Origin: Phyllobacterium phragmitis
GTDB lineage: Bacteria; Pseudomonadota; Alphaproteobacteria; Rhizobiales; Rhizobiaceae
Reading direction: 5' to 3'
NCBI RefSeq assembly: GCF_002980495.1
Contig: NZ_PVBR01000030.1
Coordinates: 1 to 53,069, forward strand
DNA: 53,069 nt
Of the stretch, positions 45,223-53,069 are shown piece by piece (the first letter of the stretch is position 1; the number at the start of each line of letters is the position of its first letter). Made by a program: the position numbers and the translations under genes. The notes beneath the pieces are model-generated. The model saw only the letters and a list, made by a program, of their open reading frames with translations. It made no database searches and was not told where the DNA came from.

Positions 45223-47373
45223 TCACCACTTGTACCTAAGACCAGCCAATACCGTGCGCCCGTTCCCGTACTGGCAATAATATTCGGAACTGCAGGAGGA
45301 ATAATATTCCTTATCGAGCAGGTTAGTGACATTCAGCGTTGCCTGAAGCCCTTTCAGACCTGGGTTCTTCGCTCCAAAATCGTAGCGGAGCGCTGCGTCT
45401 AGCAGCGTGTAGCCATCGGCCTTCACCGTATTCGCGTCATTGCTGTAGCTGGATCCGACGAAACGTACTCCCCCACCGATGCTCAAACCTTTCAGCGCGC
45501 CGGTATCGACGGTGTAGTTTGCCCAGAGCGAACCGTAATAACGCGGTACGGCCTGCGGCCGATTGCCAACGATCGACGCGATTCTGGATTCGGAGACTTC
45601 CGTGTCGAGAAGGGAGATCGCGGCGATCAGCTCGAGATTGCTGGCCAGGTTACCTCTTGCTTCAAGTTCCACGCCGCGCGAATGGATCTCGCCCTGTTGC
45701 TCGTTGAAGCCGGTTGAAGCGTTGAAGTAGACGACATCCTTTTGGCGGATATCGAAGGCGGATAGCGTGAAGATGGCATCCAGCCCGGTTGGCTGATACT
45801 TGATGCCCACCTCGTATAGTTGCGCTTCCGTCGGTTTCAGCGGACTGCCGTCGGCTCCCACGCTGGTCGACGGCTCGAATGAGGTGGAGTAGCTGACGTA
45901 GGGCGCTATGCCGTTATCGAATAGATAGAGCAGACCGGCTCGATAGCTCAGCGCGCTGTCAGATCGCTCGGTTGACGCGCCGGTGAGGCGATTATCCGTA
46001 TCCTGGTCTGCCCAGTCGTGCCGGACACCGAAGACACCGCGCAGGCCGCCGATTTCTATCTGGTCTTGAACGTAGATACCCGTCTGGCGAAGCGTCTGAT
46101 CGCTATCGATCGCAGTCATGAACGGGCCGACCGGCTGACCATAAACGGGGTTGGTGACATCAAGCGATGTTGCGCCACCCAGCATATACTCCCAACTGCT
46201 GCTGGAGCGCTGGATGTCCAGGCCTGCAAGAAGCGTATGACTGACGGCGCCAGTGTCGAAGTTGAACTCGGCCTGATTATCAAACGAAAAACCACTCGCG
46301 TCTTCAATGGAATGCACAGCCCAGCGAGGGATAAGACCGGTTGCCGACATCGGGCCGTTCATCTGGAGCGATCGCATGTCAGTCTCAACGCCAGAATATC
46401 GGAAGTTCGAACGTACGGTCACCTGTTCATCAAAACTGTGTTCGAACCTATAGCCAACGCCGTATTGGGTGCGGTCGAATGCGTCGTAGTTTGGATCACC
46501 AACATTGAGATCGCGCGCCAAGAAACCGGCATAGCCTGCAGGCGCCAGAAACTTCGGATACAGGGAATTAAAATAGCCGCCTTCCGGATCCCGTTGATAA
46601 TAGCCGGAGATCACCAGCGACGTGTCTGCGTCCGGCTCCCACTTCAGCGATGGCATCACGCCTAGGCGCTGCTCATCGACATCGTCATAGCGCGTGCCCG
46701 AGGACCGGCCGATGACCCCAAGCCCGTACTGCACTGTGCCATCGGAGGTGAGAGCTCCGGTGGAGTAAAGTCCGCTCTGAACCCGCCCGTCCGATCCGAC
46801 CTCAAGCCGCACCTCGTTTGATTGGACGTCGGACGGCTCCCGGCTAATCTGATTGACGAGGCCGCCGGGGCTGATCTGCCCATAGAGAAGGGCAGACGGC
46901 CCCTTCAGGACGTCCACCTGATCCAGGAAGAACGGATCGATGGACGGAGTGGCGAAGGCCTGTCCTCGCTGCAACTTCAGGCCATCGAGATAGCTGACAT
47001 AACTCGTGGCGGTGCCGAATGCGCCGAAGCCACGGAGAAATACCGAATCATAGCGGGAATTCGAATCCCGATCAGAAAGAACGCCGGCGGTATAGCGCAG
47101 CGCTTCTCCGACCGTCTGAGGGTTCTGTTCATCGATCTGCTTGCGCGGGATGGTCGTTATGGACTGCGGCGTCTCTGCGACCGGCGTCACGGTTTTGGTG
47201 GCGGATCGTGCCGATTTGACGAGAATGCTGCCAGACGTGTCGTCGATGGTGCCTTCACCATAGATTATGATGGGCGCCAGTTGTGTGACCTGGTCCTGAG
47301 CCCAGGTTTGGTTGACAACGAGGAGAAAGGTCGATGCCGTCAGTATCTGTTTTAGGGAAAGGCTGTGCTTCAC
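45223..47373 (-). CDS. TonB-dependent ferric hydroxamate-type receptor (FhuA/FoxA-like)
   Basis: A 716-residue outer-membrane receptor. A signal peptide ends at NQTWAQ. The plug has ETPQSITTIPRKQIDEQ and VFLRGFGAFG, then VDVLKGPSALLYGQISPGG. The barrel ends NLLDKEYYSSCSSEYYCQYG and a final Trp. The disulfide-like SC/YYC pair followed by GRTVLAGLRYKW is typical of ferrichrome and ferrioxamine receptors. It is the first gene of the leftward uptake operon, divergent from a TetR gene, with an imperfect palindromic operator between them. Confidence 0.93.
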   Translation of the reverse strand: MKHSLSLKQILTASTFLLVVNQTWAQDQVTQLAPIIIYGEGTIDDTSGSILVKSARSATKTVTPVAETPQSITTIPRKQIDEQNPQTVGEALRYTAGVLSDRDSNSRYDSVFLRGFGAFGTATSYVSYLDGLKLQRGQAFATPSIDPFFLDQVDVLKGPSALLYGQISPGGLVNQISREPSDVQSNEVRLEVGSDGRVQSGLYSTGALTSDGTVQYGLGVIGRSSGTRYDDVDEQRLGVMPSLKWEPDADTSLVISGYYQRDPEGGYFNSLYPKFLAPAGYAGFLARDLNVGDPNYDAFDRTQYGVGYRFEHSFDEQVTVRSNFRYSGVETDMRSLQMNGPMSATGLIPRWAVHSIEDASGFSFDNQAEFNFDTGAVSHTLLAGLDIQRSSSSWEYMLGGATSLDVTNPVYGQPVGPFMTAIDSDQTLRQTGIYVQDQIEIGGLRGVFGVRHDWADQDTDNRLTGASTERSDSALSYRAGLLYLFDNGIAPYVSYSTSFEPSTSVGADGSPLKPTEAQLYEVGIKYQPTGLDAIFTLSAFDIRQKDVVYFNASTGFNEQQGEIHSRGVELEARGNLASNLELIAAISLLDTEVSESRIASIVGNRPQAVPRYYGSLWANYTVDTGALKGLSIGGGVRFVGSSYSNDANTVKADGYTLLDAALRYDFGAKNPGLKGLQATLNVTNLLDKEYYSSCSSEYYCQYGNGRTVLAGLRYKW

Positions 47374-47424
47374 GAAACGCCCCCATGGTCGAAGCTTGCA
47401 GTATCTGGTAGGCTATTAAATCAA

Positions 47425-47439
47425 ACGGGATCGTCCTGT
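47425..47439. promoter_or_regulatory. Candidate TetR operator between receptor and TetR gene
   Basis: ACGGGATCGTCCTGT is an imperfect palindrome in the 158-bp divergent region. It matches a perfect palindrome ACGGGACGGTCCCGT at 48720 at 12 of 15 positions, and both are preceded by AA and followed within a few bases by AGTAA. Confidence 0.6.
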
Positions 47440-47531
47440 CCAGTAAATATGAGCGGTTTCATCAGCTTTCGTGCTGGCAAACTAACCCTCGGCGTTAAGA
47501 CGGGACGAGCCTAGGACAGTCGGAGAAAAAG

Positions 47532-48182
47532 ATGGCATCTGAAAACGTACGTACGAGGACCCGAGTGGGTCGGCCCCCTAAAGCGAAACAGGATGCAGCG
47601 GCAAAGAGAATTATAGAGGCGGCTACCGCGCTTTTTGCCAGCAGGGGATTTGCGGGCACGTCGATGGAACAGGTCGCCTCGCATTGCGGAGCCGGCAAGG
47701 ACACCGTTTATCGCCGCTACCCGTCGAAAGTGGCTCTATTCGAAGCGGTCGTCGAGCACGCACATCAGTGCGCGACTGCCAAGCTCGAGAAGATGCCCGC
47801 GGCAAGCGGGAACTCACTTGAGCGGCTCCGATCACTGATGCTCGAGCTCTTGCATGTGAATATGGAGCCGGAACTCATCGCATTGAAGCGTATCACCTTC
47901 AGTGAAGCTGTTGTTTTCGAGAAGAACGGGCCGATACCGCCGCAGCCGGATCCGATCATGGTGAAGCTGATTGAGGCGGTTGGCGAGGCGCAAGACGTCG
48001 GTGCCATCGGCGCTGGCGATGCTACCGAGATCGCTCATCACCTCATTCACTGTATGGTCGCGTTGCCGACGGCCGCGGCAATGATGGGCAGCAATGAGTT
48101 TGATTCGCGCCGGAATATTGAAGCACATTTTGACAGGACTTGGTATTGGCTCATCAATGGTGTGAGTGGGGAGACTATATAA
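47532..48182 (+). CDS. TetR/AcrR-family regulator
   Basis: A 216-residue TetR protein with GGAGAAA before the ATG. The DNA-binding part is AAKRIIEAATALFASRGFAG, then TSMEQVASHCGAGKDTVYRRYPSK (residues 24-68). The C-terminal domain belongs to the AefR/TetR_C type. It is divergent from the hydroxamate receptor and probably represses it through the palindrome at 47425. A TetR rather than an iron regulator next to a siderophore receptor suggests a small-molecule signal in addition to iron. Confidence 0.9.
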   Translation: MASENVRTRTRVGRPPKAKQDAAAKRIIEAATALFASRGFAGTSMEQVASHCGAGKDTVYRRYPSKVALFEAVVEHAHQCATAKLEKMPAASGNSLERLRSLMLELLHVNMEPELIALKRITFSEAVVFEKNGPIPPQPDPIMVKLIEAVGEAQDVGAIGAGDATEIAHHLIHCMVALPTAAAMMGSNEFDSRRNIEAHFDRTWYWLINGVSGETI

Positions 48183-48719
48183 TAGCCTGCCGAATGCAGC
48201 TCTGTGGCAATACGCCGTTTATTGCTTCGGCATCTACGATCGTTGAGTTGAACCGAGCGCTCTCTTGGATCTCATATGCCTGATTACCCATATTTTTTGA
48301 CGGAGCAGCCGCGTTCTTTCCTCGGCGAGATCGCTATATTGAGCGAGAGGGCAGATGAGCTTGTCAAACTGGAAGCACACTATGTGGTTGAGCGAAACGA
48401 TCTGGAAGAGTGTTCACATCGACCTCCCGCAAACCTGATTGCGGCCTGCCCTGATATATTCGGCCGACCTACCGTGGCTGTTCGACCTTTCGAATTCTCC
48501 GAATTCAACGCGCTGCTGTATCGTCGGCATACCTAGCCTCTCTGATGCCTTGGAATGATTGGTTGCAAATACCGCGTCACCGACGCGACATTCGGACGGC
48601 TCCAAGCTGCGAGGCGGGAGCCAACAAAGCGAAATCACGTTTCGGGGTGAAGCGGCCACTCGGCCCTCTGCTATCGCCACCGAATAGGTCTGCCTCCACC
48701 TTGGCTGCAGTTATACCAA
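48183..48719. other. 537-bp stretch without a recognisable gene
   Basis: An 86-codon plus-strand frame at 48276-48536 and a minus frame at 48414-48680 have no family resemblance or good ribosome sites. Likely decayed sequence. Confidence 0.5.
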
Positions 48720-48734
48720 ACGGGACGGTCCCGT
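48720..48734. promoter_or_regulatory. Second, perfect copy of the TetR-type operator
   Basis: ACGGGACGGTCCCGT is a perfect odd-centre palindrome. It is flanked by CCAAA and CTAGTAATTG, like the site at 47425 (TCAAA, CCAGTAAATA). The gene it should control is no longer present: a leftward isochorismate synthase relic follows. Confidence 0.6.
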
Positions 48735-48837
48735 CTAGTAATTGTTGACTATTATTCTCATATTTTAGGGCGCAATCATCCATGTTGTCTGCAAAACATT
48801 TGCTCCCCCGCCACTCCGGAAGATCGGTAGCCGACGC

Positions 48838-49011
48838 TTATCCCAATGCATTGATGAAGGTTTGCAGCTTCGTGCTCGTCTCCGTGTGCTCCTTTTCGGG
48901 ATCTGAGCCAGCGACGATACCAGCGCCTGCAAAGACTGTTGCCTTGCTTCCGGTTGGGGTGATGCAGGAACGGCCTGTGCCTCGGATTCTACGAAGTTTG
49001 GAGCTTGGGAC
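48838..49011 (-). pseudogene. Isochorismate synthase (EntC/DhbC-like) C-terminal relic
   Basis: The last 50-60 residues of a chorismate-binding enzyme remain: [19 protein letters not shown] followed by TSTKLQTFINALG and a stop. [12 protein letters not shown] with a following ET-x-x-KL is the isochorismate-synthase form (anthranilate synthase has VADS). The catalytic middle and N-terminus are absent and the fragment abuts a Tn3 transposase relic at 49018. Isochorismate is the first step to 2,3-dihydroxybenzoate, so a catecholate siderophore locus may once have been here. Confidence 0.65.
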
Positions 49012-49017
49012 CGCAAC

Positions 49018-49236
49018 CTGATGACCGAGTGGCATGCCCGCTATGGTGGCCGCGGGGGCATGATTTACTGGCATGTCGAGAAGCGCGCCACATGCGTTTA
49101 TTCTCAGCTCAAACGGTGCTCGTCACCGGAAGACTATCGCGGTCTTACGCCGCTGATCTATGCCCACGTCAATCCTTACGGTCGTTTCGACCTCGATCTG
49201 GACAGCAGGATCGATTTTGGAAAAATCGCTGCCTGA
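49018..49236 (+). pseudogene. Tn3-family transposase relic with internal deletion
   Basis: [20 protein letters not shown], then [11 protein letters not shown], is the central region around the first catalytic Asp of a Tn3-type TnpA. Directly after SPED the frame continues [20 protein letters not shown], then [15 protein letters not shown], which is the C-terminus of the same protein family. About 300 codons are thus missing in frame. It is a different Tn3 subgroup from the tnpA at 478-3453, which lacks the TEWHxRYGG motif. From 49237 to 49407 I see nothing. Confidence 0.7.
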
Positions 49237-49407
49237 GCAACGGCGTGAAAATGCGCGATGCAAAACTCAGGCGCGGAATTCCTACTTTTATTGGGATTTT
49301 CGCGACGAGCGAAGGTCCGAGGTCGGCCCAAAGCCGTCCATCAGAGGAAGGTCGGAATGTTTTTTCTTCTGGATTGTATCAATGTCGTTGTGCGGCAGGC
49401 GAACAAT

Positions 49408-50007
49408 TCAGCGCTTTCCCCACAGCGCCATGATTTGGTCGATCGACCGATCCAAGTTGGCTCTGTTCGCACCGTCCCGTGCGGCAGTCGAAATACCGAC
49501 GAGGAAGGTGCTGAACATTTCGGTCAGGCCTTCGATATCGGTGCTGTTAGGTAAATCCCCAATTGCAACTGCCCGCCGAACCTGGCTCTTGATTGCCTCA
49601 TGGTTCTTTCTGCGGATGCTTTTCAGCAGCTCGACTACCCGGTTGCCCGTGCTGCCGCAGTTGCTCGCCCCTGATACGATGAGGCAACCCAGCGGATGTG
49701 AAGGATCGGTCTGCATCTTCGCTGATTGGCGCAAACACCGCTCAATAGCGGAGCGTGGCGAGATTTCATCATCGAACAGAATATCCGTCACGCGTCCTTC
49801 GGTAGACCGATACAGTTCCACCACCTCTTCGAAAAGCTTCTCCTTTGAGCCGAACGCCGCATAGAAGCTTGTAGGAGAGATGCCCCCCATTATCTCTTTG
49901 AGTTGGTTAAGCGATGTCGGCTCATAGCCCTGCTTCCAGAAAAGAGTGAGCGCTGCGTCCAGCGCCGCCTGTCTGTCGAATTCGCGGGGTCGTCCAGTTC
50001 GTGCCAT
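49408..50007 (-). CDS. TetR/AcrR-family repressor, probable CifR counterpart
   Basis: A 199-residue TetR protein: ARTGRPREFDRQAALDAALT, then LFWKQGYEPTSLNQLKEIMG and SPTSFYAAFGSKEKLF form the HTH domain, of the kind in which a GRPREFD start is common. A TetR_C_33-like domain with a conserved HPLGCLIVSGAS follows. It is divergent from an MFS gene and an epoxide hydrolase gene, the same arrangement as cifR/PA2933/cif in Pseudomonas aeruginosa, where CifR represses until an epoxide binds. Repeats between the genes fit a two-site operator. Confidence 0.85.
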   Translation of the reverse strand: MARTGRPREFDRQAALDAALTLFWKQGYEPTSLNQLKEIMGGISPTSFYAAFGSKEKLFEEVVELYRSTEGRVTDILFDDEISPRSAIERCLRQSAKMQTDPSHPLGCLIVSGASNCGSTGNRVVELLKSIRRKNHEAIKSQVRRAVAIGDLPNSTDIEGLTEMFSTFLVGISTAARDGANRANLDRSIDQIMALWGKR

Positions 50008-50032
50008 CGATCAATCTCCTATTTATGAAATA

Positions 50033-50098
50033 GTCGATACATAAGTTGTTGACAAGTGCTTCGATGATCCGTAGTTCCGTATCAACCGATACATAAGT
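50033..50098. promoter_or_regulatory. Double TetR-type operator in the Cif module
   Basis: CGATACATAAGT occurs at 50035-50046 and again at 50087-50098, spaced 52 bp. The second copy is part of the palindrome GTATC-AACC-GATAC (50079-50092). The sites lie in the 101-bp gap between the divergent starts, covering both promoters. Confidence 0.65.
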
Positions 50099-50108
50099 AG
50101 GAGAAATC

Positions 50109-51314
50109 ATGCCCCACAAGTTAGGGCGGGCGGGACAAGCCCCCGACGATCACAAACCATTGCCGGTAGCCGCTCTATTGGCATTGGCGATGACCGGCTT
50201 CATTTGTATCGCCACGGAAACGCTTCCCGCAGGGCTGTTGCCCCAAATGGCGGATGGTCTAGGCGTCTCGCAGTCGCTCGCCGGGCAGTCGGTTGCCGCC
50301 TACGCCATCGGTTCGCTTGTGGCCGCAATACCGCTGACTCTTCTCACCCAAACATGGTCTCGCCGAAACGTGCTGTTGCTGACGGTCCTCGGGTTTCTGG
50401 CATTCAACTCCCTGACGGCAGTCTCGGAAAACTACTGGTTGACGCTCGCTGCTCGTTTTCTTGCAGGAGCGGCCGCGGGTCTGGCATGGAGCCTTTTGGC
50501 GGGCTACGCGCGTCGCATGGTCGAACCGCATCAACAGGGCCGCGCCATGGCGCTTGCCATGGTCGGGACGCCGATTGCTCTTTCGATTGGTGTGCCCCTC
50601 GGCACATGGCTCGGCACTGCCATCGGCTGGCGCATGGCGTTCGGTGTCATGTCTGCCATGACGCTCTTGCTAATCGCCTGGATTCTCATCGCCGTCCCTA
50701 ACTACCCAGGACAGAAAAGTGACAGCAAGGTCAGTCTTGGCCGGGTCGCTGCAATGCCGGGTGTTCGCGCCGTGTTGTCCGTGGTCCTGTTTTGGATGCT
50801 CGCCCATAACATCCTCTACACCTACATTGCCCCCTTCGCTTCGCGGGCCGATATGTCCGAGCGCGTCGATCTCGTTCTGCTTACCTTTGGCATGGCGGCT
50901 TTGGTCGGCATCTGGATCACCGGACGTGTGATTGATTGCGCGCTGCGAGCATCCGTGCTGATCGCGCTGGTCGCGTTCAGTCTAATTGCCTTGCTCCTTA
51001 TGCTGCTAGGCACAATTCCCGTCATTCTGCTTCTGGCAACTGCTGTTTGGGGTGTCACTTTTGGAGGCGCGGCAACGCAACTCCAAACTGCTTTGGCAGA
51101 TACCGCTGGTGAGGGAGCGGACATCGCCCTCTCTATGAATGTCGTCGTCTGGAATTCCGCCATCGCCGGCGGCAGCATCCTCGGGGGTGTTCTTCTGGAC
51201 AACGGCGGGGCGGCAACCTTCCCACCCGCCGTGCTCGTTCTGGCGCTCATCGCATTCTGCATCGCCTACGCCGCGCGAACGAACGGCTTTCCGCCAGGTA
51301 ATCGGCGTCACTAG
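50109..51314 (+). CDS. MFS drug/metabolite efflux transporter (DHA1 type)
   Basis: A 401-residue twelve-helix major facilitator. Typical features are [20 protein letters not shown] in helix 1 and the following loop, and [19 protein letters not shown] in helix 4. The start has GGAG at good spacing. It lies between the TetR gene and the epoxide hydrolase gene, as in the P. aeruginosa cif operon. Export of the epoxide, its diol product or another toxicant is likely but not shown by sequence. Confidence 0.9.
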   Translation: MPHKLGRAGQAPDDHKPLPVAALLALAMTGFICIATETLPAGLLPQMADGLGVSQSLAGQSVAAYAIGSLVAAIPLTLLTQTWSRRNVLLLTVLGFLAFNSLTAVSENYWLTLAARFLAGAAAGLAWSLLAGYARRMVEPHQQGRAMALAMVGTPIALSIGVPLGTWLGTAIGWRMAFGVMSAMTLLLIAWILIAVPNYPGQKSDSKVSLGRVAAMPGVRAVLSVVLFWMLAHNILYTYIAPFASRADMSERVDLVLLTFGMAALVGIWITGRVIDCALRASVLIALVAFSLIALLLMLLGTIPVILLLATAVWGVTFGGAATQLQTALADTAGEGADIALSMNVVVWNSAIAGGSILGGVLLDNGGAATFPPAVLVLALIAFCIAYAARTNGFPPGNRRH

Positions 51315-51343
51315 AAACCAACACCAACCAAGGAAACCTTACG

Positions 51344-52294
51344 ATGATGAAACAACTGCTTTCAGCGGTGGCCCTTGCGGCTGCCATCATGATCGCCCCG
51401 GCTTGCGCCGAGACCAAGACAGAATTCCCTGTCCCCGCAGGTTTCGAGAGCAACTATTCCGAGATCGACTCGGTGAAACTCCACTATGTCAAGGGCGGTT
51501 CAGGGCCTCTGGCGTTCCTCGTACATGGCTTTGGTCAAAGCTGGTACGAGTGGCATCAGCTCATGCCTGAACTCGCAAAGACGCATACGGTCGTTGCGGT
51601 TGACCTGCCGGGCCTCGGTCAGTCGAGCCCGCCGAAGTCCTACGCAGGGCAGGACGTAGCACCTATCCTTCACAAACTGGCCAAACAGTTCAGCTCGGAT
51701 GCCCCATTCGATCTGGTCGCCCATGATATCGGCATCTGGAACACCTATCCGATGGCAGTCATCCATCAGGATGATATTCGCAAATTGGTCTTCATGGAGG
51801 CACCGATCCCGAACGATCGTATCTACGCGTTTCCGGCCTTCACGCCAAAGGGTGAATCTCTTGTCTGGCATTTCAGCTTTTTCGCGGCGGCTGGAAATCT
51901 GGCGGAAACGCTCGTGACTGGGCACGAGCGAATGTTCTTCGAACACTTCATTAAGGAACACGCAACCAACCGCGATGCTTTCTCTGACGAACTCCTCGAT
52001 ATGTACGCGGCGTCATACGCGAAGCCCCATTCCCTCAATGCGTCATTTGAGTATTACCGATCGCTCAACGAGACGGCAGAGCGGAATAAACCCCTGGCTG
52101 AAACTAAGCTGCGTATGCCCGTCCTTGCAATCGGTGGAGGTGGCCACGGCGGTATGGGCCAGTTGCAGGTAGATCAACTTAGAGAGTACGGCACGAATGT
52201 CGAAGGGCTCGTCATTCCTGATTGCGGCCACTGGCTACCCGAAGAATGCAGCGCACCTCTCAATCAGGCGGTCGTCGAGTTCCTGACGAAATAG
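51344..52294 (+). CDS. cif: Cif-like secreted epoxide hydrolase
   Basis: A 316-residue alpha/beta hydrolase with a Sec signal peptide (residues 1-22, ending PACAE) and strong resemblance to CFTR inhibitory factor of P. aeruginosa. Shared stretches include [45 protein letters not shown] and [18 protein letters not shown]. The catalytic set is present: nucleophile Asp128 (AHDIG), acid Glu152, base His296 (CGHWLPEE), and the ring-opening pair His176 and Tyr238. The positions are one less than those I recall for Cif (129, 153, 297, 177, 239). It converts epoxides to diols in the periplasm or outside the cell. AAGGAAA precedes the ATGATG start. Confidence 0.93.
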   Translation: MMKQLLSAVALAAAIMIAPACAETKTEFPVPAGFESNYSEIDSVKLHYVKGGSGPLAFLVHGFGQSWYEWHQLMPELAKTHTVVAVDLPGLGQSSPPKSYAGQDVAPILHKLAKQFSSDAPFDLVAHDIGIWNTYPMAVIHQDDIRKLVFMEAPIPNDRIYAFPAFTPKGESLVWHFSFFAAAGNLAETLVTGHERMFFEHFIKEHATNRDAFSDELLDMYAASYAKPHSLNASFEYYRSLNETAERNKPLAETKLRMPVLAIGGGGHGGMGQLQVDQLREYGTNVEGLVIPDCGHWLPEECSAPLNQAVVEFLTK

Positions 52295-52347
52295 CACAGC
52301 GTGCCGAGCGAACTATGTTCGCCCGGCTTTCGACAGGGCGGAAAGAG

Positions 52348-52373
52348 CGGCGGCTTCTGGCACGAAGCCGCCG
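52348..52373 (+). terminator. Hairpin downstream of the Cif-like gene
   Basis: CGGCGGCTTC and its exact complement flank a six-base loop 54 bp after the stop. The T-tract is weak. From here to 52502 no gene is visible. Confidence 0.55.
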
Positions 52374-52502
52374 AGCTGTTGCGAAAACCCTGACTTCCCA
52401 TCGGACAGACCGTCCTAAAACGCTCCGGGCATTGGGCGCTGTAGCGTCCTGGTAGCCAACCGGACTGCACCGCTTCCCATCTGGATCCGCCAGAATCGAT
52501 GA

Positions 52503-52808
52503 TCTCAACGCTTCGAGGAATTCCGCAGCTATGTCTTTCGCAACATCGGATCCCTAGCGGACTACGCGTCACATTGCCGAATAGGCGGTCGGGTGTCGAC
52601 CGCCCATGTGGAATCGACCGTGAACCAGCTGATCAACCAGCGCATGTGCAAGAAGCGACAAATGCGTTGGTCGCGCTCCGGCGCCCAGTTCCTGCTCAAT
52701 GTGCGAACCGCGCATCCGAACGGCAGGCTGGGGCGGTACACGGGTCTTGCCAAACCTGGAGCAATAGACCGAACGCCCGACCGAAACTTGATGCTCATCG
52801 CCGCCTGA
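52503..52808 (+). pseudogene. Transposase C-terminal fragment (ISKra4-like)
   Basis: The frame reads FRSYVFRNIGSLADYASHCR, then VSTAHVESTVNQLINQRMCK and QMRWSRSGAQFLLNVRTA. The ESTVN-x-L-x-x-R-M and QMRWS-x-x-GA pattern is that of the C-terminal catalytic end of ISKra4-type transposases, with the final Glu in VEST. The upstream two thirds of the protein are missing, and the tail after RTAHPNGRL is atypical. It marks an old insertion sequence. Confidence 0.55.
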
Positions 52809-52854
52809 CACCCCCAACTTCTTTCCGGTCTCCATTTAAGCGCCAAGTGACATC

Positions 52855-52879
52855 TACCGGCTGGTAAGGTGAGCCGGTA
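52855..52879. repeat. 8-bp inverted repeat
   Basis: TACCGGCT and AGCCGGTA are separated by nine bases. It could be an insertion-sequence end or a small hairpin. The neighbouring 52809-52963 holds no gene. Confidence 0.4.
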
Positions 52880-52963
52880 AAACCCAACCAATGTTATTTG
52901 CGATGGGCCTCGGAGCAACGTGATAGGTTCACCTCGCCCTAGGCAGGGGAATCGCTTGAAAAA

Positions 52964-53069
52964 TCATTTGTGTGCTGCGGTTATTGCGGTTTCGAGATAA
53001 TCGTCGTCCCATCCGAGCGTTTTCCGTCTGACCTTGAGGCTGGCCTTGTCGTTGATGGAGCGAATGAGG
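52964..53069 (-). CDS. Unidentified gene, C-terminal part at window edge
   Basis: The last 35 codons of a leftward gene read IRSINDKASLKVRRKTLGWD, then DDYLETAITAAHK and a stop at 52964. The frame is open to the window end and has clean coding character. I do not recognise the family from this short tail, though surrounding insertion remnants make a transposase or plasmid gene possible. Confidence 0.4.
   Translation of the reverse strand, partial: LIRSINDKASLKVRRKTLGWDDDYLETAITAAHK

Noticed and set aside
48276-48536. 86-codon plus-strand open frame
   Set aside because: No recognisable motif, poor start context, and it lies in decayed sequence.
1-53069. tRNA, rRNA, CRISPR array, riboswitch or replication origin
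   Set aside because: No cloverleaf, repeat-spacer pattern, iteron array or parA/repABC genes were seen on reading both strands; short or divergent RNAs cannot be excluded without a covariance search.

Overview
The window is about 53 kb of GC-rich DNA. Its codon use, its gene families (polyamine-type ABC operons, GcvA-type LysR regulators, a staphyloferrin-B-like siderophore locus) and its many transposase relics suggest an accessory replicon or genomic island of a Rhizobiales alphaproteobacterium (Rhizobium/Agrobacterium/Ensifer-like). The organism is inferred. I saw no rRNA, tRNA, CRISPR array or replication origin.

Layout. (1) 1-4139: an IS5-type transposase start at the edge, then a compact Tn3-family element (281-3510) with 57-bp inverted repeats and a tnpA carrying two in-frame amber codons. 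The element sits in a PfkB sugar kinase whose N-terminal part is lost. An SDR and an aldehyde dehydrogenase (4166-6403) follow. (2) 6460-7412: decayed TetR and serine-hydrolase fragments. (3) 7816-15110: a LysR gene divergent from a six-gene operon (CocE/S15 hydrolase, GAF protein, and a complete spermidine/putrescine-type ABC importer). (4) 15111-16164: remnant zone with transposon-end-like repeats and a GFA-domain relic. (5) 16165-26600: a siderophore locus. A TonB receptor converges on a seven-gene translationally coupled operon: short SbnI/ParB-like protein, SbnH-like PLP decarboxylase, SbnA-like PLP synthase, opine-dehydrogenase-family enzyme, a single IucA/IucC-type NIS synthetase, an MFS exporter and a FecB-like binding protein. 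This enzyme set matches the chemistry needed for rhizobactin (lysine + ethylenediamine + carboxyethyl + malate) better than staphyloferrin B. (6) 26992-29017: small genes, a DnaQ-like exonuclease, and remnants of an AbiEi-type antitoxin and a Mu/TnsB-type transposase. (7) 29143-42437: LysR plus a second polyamine-type ABC importer with HAD, DAO and GMC oxidoreductases, two aldehyde dehydrogenases, a tartrate/D-malate dehydrogenase and a clipped cupin, probably one catabolic unit for an amine or amino-alcohol. (8) 42954-48182: a second siderophore uptake set (SIP reductase, Tat-type FecB-like protein, FhuA/FoxA-like receptor) with a divergent TetR gene. (9) 48720-49236: a second copy of the presumed TetR operator, an isochorismate synthase relic and a Tn3 transposase relic. 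(10) 49408-52294: a TetR/MFS/epoxide-hydrolase module closely resembling the Pseudomonas aeruginosa cifR-MFS-cif locus. (11) 52503-53069: transposase fragment and an unidentified partial gene.

How the parts work together. The two siderophore loci together encode synthesis, export, outer-membrane uptake, periplasmic binding and a reductase, but neither includes an inner-membrane Fe-siderophore permease or ATPase, so import would finish with proteins encoded elsewhere. The two polyamine-type ABC operons each pair an importer with hydrolytic or oxidative enzymes and a LysR-type regulator. The Cif module is a self-contained efflux/detoxification unit under its own TetR repressor.
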